Positions 13,716-13,743 of a stretch of DNA of 13,743 nt are shown piece by piece. The position numbers were made by a program, and so were the translations under genes. The notes below the pieces were generated by a model. That model saw only the letters and a list, made by a program, of their open reading frames with translations. It did no database searches and was not told where the DNA came from. Each line of letters opens with the position of its first letter. Position 1 is the first letter of the stretch. This stretch comes from RGIG1995 sp045587445. Its GTDB lineage: Bacteria > Bacillota > Clostridia > Oscillospirales > CAG-272. The DNA lies in NCBI GenBank assembly GCA_045587445.1, contig JAZNCH010000028.1, positions 1-13,743 of the forward strand. Reading direction: 5' to 3'.

Positions 13716-13743
13716 AATCATTTTACAGAAAAACTTCTCGAAT
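13707..13743 (+). CDS. Transposase, 5' end only (putative ISL3 family)
   Basis: Only 12 codons are inside the window, reading MLYNHFTEKLLE. GGAGGA (13695-13700) lies 6 nt upstream of the ATG, an ideal ribosome binding site. Family assignment rests on the insertion-sequence end and on resemblance of this N-terminus to clostridial ISL3 transposases, as remembered, and is therefore tentative. Translation is probably limited by the hairpin covering the start. Confidence 0.55.
   Translation, partial: MLYNHFTEKLLE

Larger units (their letters stand above)
13571..13743 (+). mobile_element. Left end of an insertion sequence, probably ISL3-type (partial)
   Basis: The repeat unit is cut at 13570/13571, and the new sequence begins GGCTCTATAATAAATGTTGG, which resembles my recollection of ISL3-family terminal repeats (GGCTCT start). 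The end can fold on itself: GGCTC (13571-13575) with GAGCC (13603-13607), and TTGG (13587-13590) with CCAA (13598-13601). A transposase-like start codon follows 136 bp in. The right end is outside the window, so the terminal inverted repeat and target duplication cannot be tested; AAAGAAAG (13563-13570) would be a candidate 8-bp duplication. The boundary may be one base earlier. Confidence 0.62.

Overview
The window looks like chromosomal DNA from a low-to-medium GC Gram-positive anaerobe of the class Clostridia. Pointers are canonical SigA-type promoters (TTGnnn, 16-17 bp, TATAAT), strong purine-rich ribosome binding sites, U-tailed intrinsic terminators, CCA-encoding tRNA genes and the gene content. 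Genus cannot be fixed from the sequence alone.

Layout. 1-540: a tRNA cluster (Phe-GAA, Gly-GCC, a second identical Gly-GCC, Cys-GCA) closed by a terminator. 541-692: a GC-richer palindromic intergenic element. 693-2251: a monocistronic CCA-adding enzyme gene (cca) with its own promoter and terminator. 2268-7289: a uvrB-uvrA nucleotide excision repair operon with a strong promoter that carries a perfect 11-bp inverted repeat, closed by a bidirectional terminator. 7290-10704: two minus-strand genes, each with its own promoter. These are an amino-acid dehydrogenase of the leucine dehydrogenase type (upstream) and a GH127/DUF1680-type glycoside hydrolase (downstream). 10836-11818: a plus-strand metallo-beta-lactamase-fold hydrolase with promoter and bidirectional terminator. 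11827-13286: a minus-strand MATE-family exporter gene broken by a single -1 frameshift in a G run. 13333-13570: an array of imperfect palindromic repeats. 13571-end: the left end of an insertion sequence, probably ISL3-type, with the first 12 codons of its transposase.

Most genes are housekeeping or single-gene metabolic units with little functional linkage. tRNA genes next to the tRNA-maturation gene cca, and uvrB with uvrA, are the only clear functional groupings. I found no CRISPR array, defence island, biosynthetic cluster or other multi-gene novel system.

The most interesting unexplained material is non-coding. (i) A dispersed, palindromic repeat with a 79-bp period sits flush against the stop codons of two genes and in an array interrupted by the insertion sequence; its 33-nt hairpin shows a compensatory base-pair change. 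(ii) A long hairpin buries the start codon of the transposase. (iii) An inverted repeat overlaps the uvrB promoter. (iv) The leader of the dehydrogenase gene has interleaved (pseudoknot or attenuator-like) pairings. The dehydrogenase itself has a cofactor-loop substitution suggestive of NADP(H) use.
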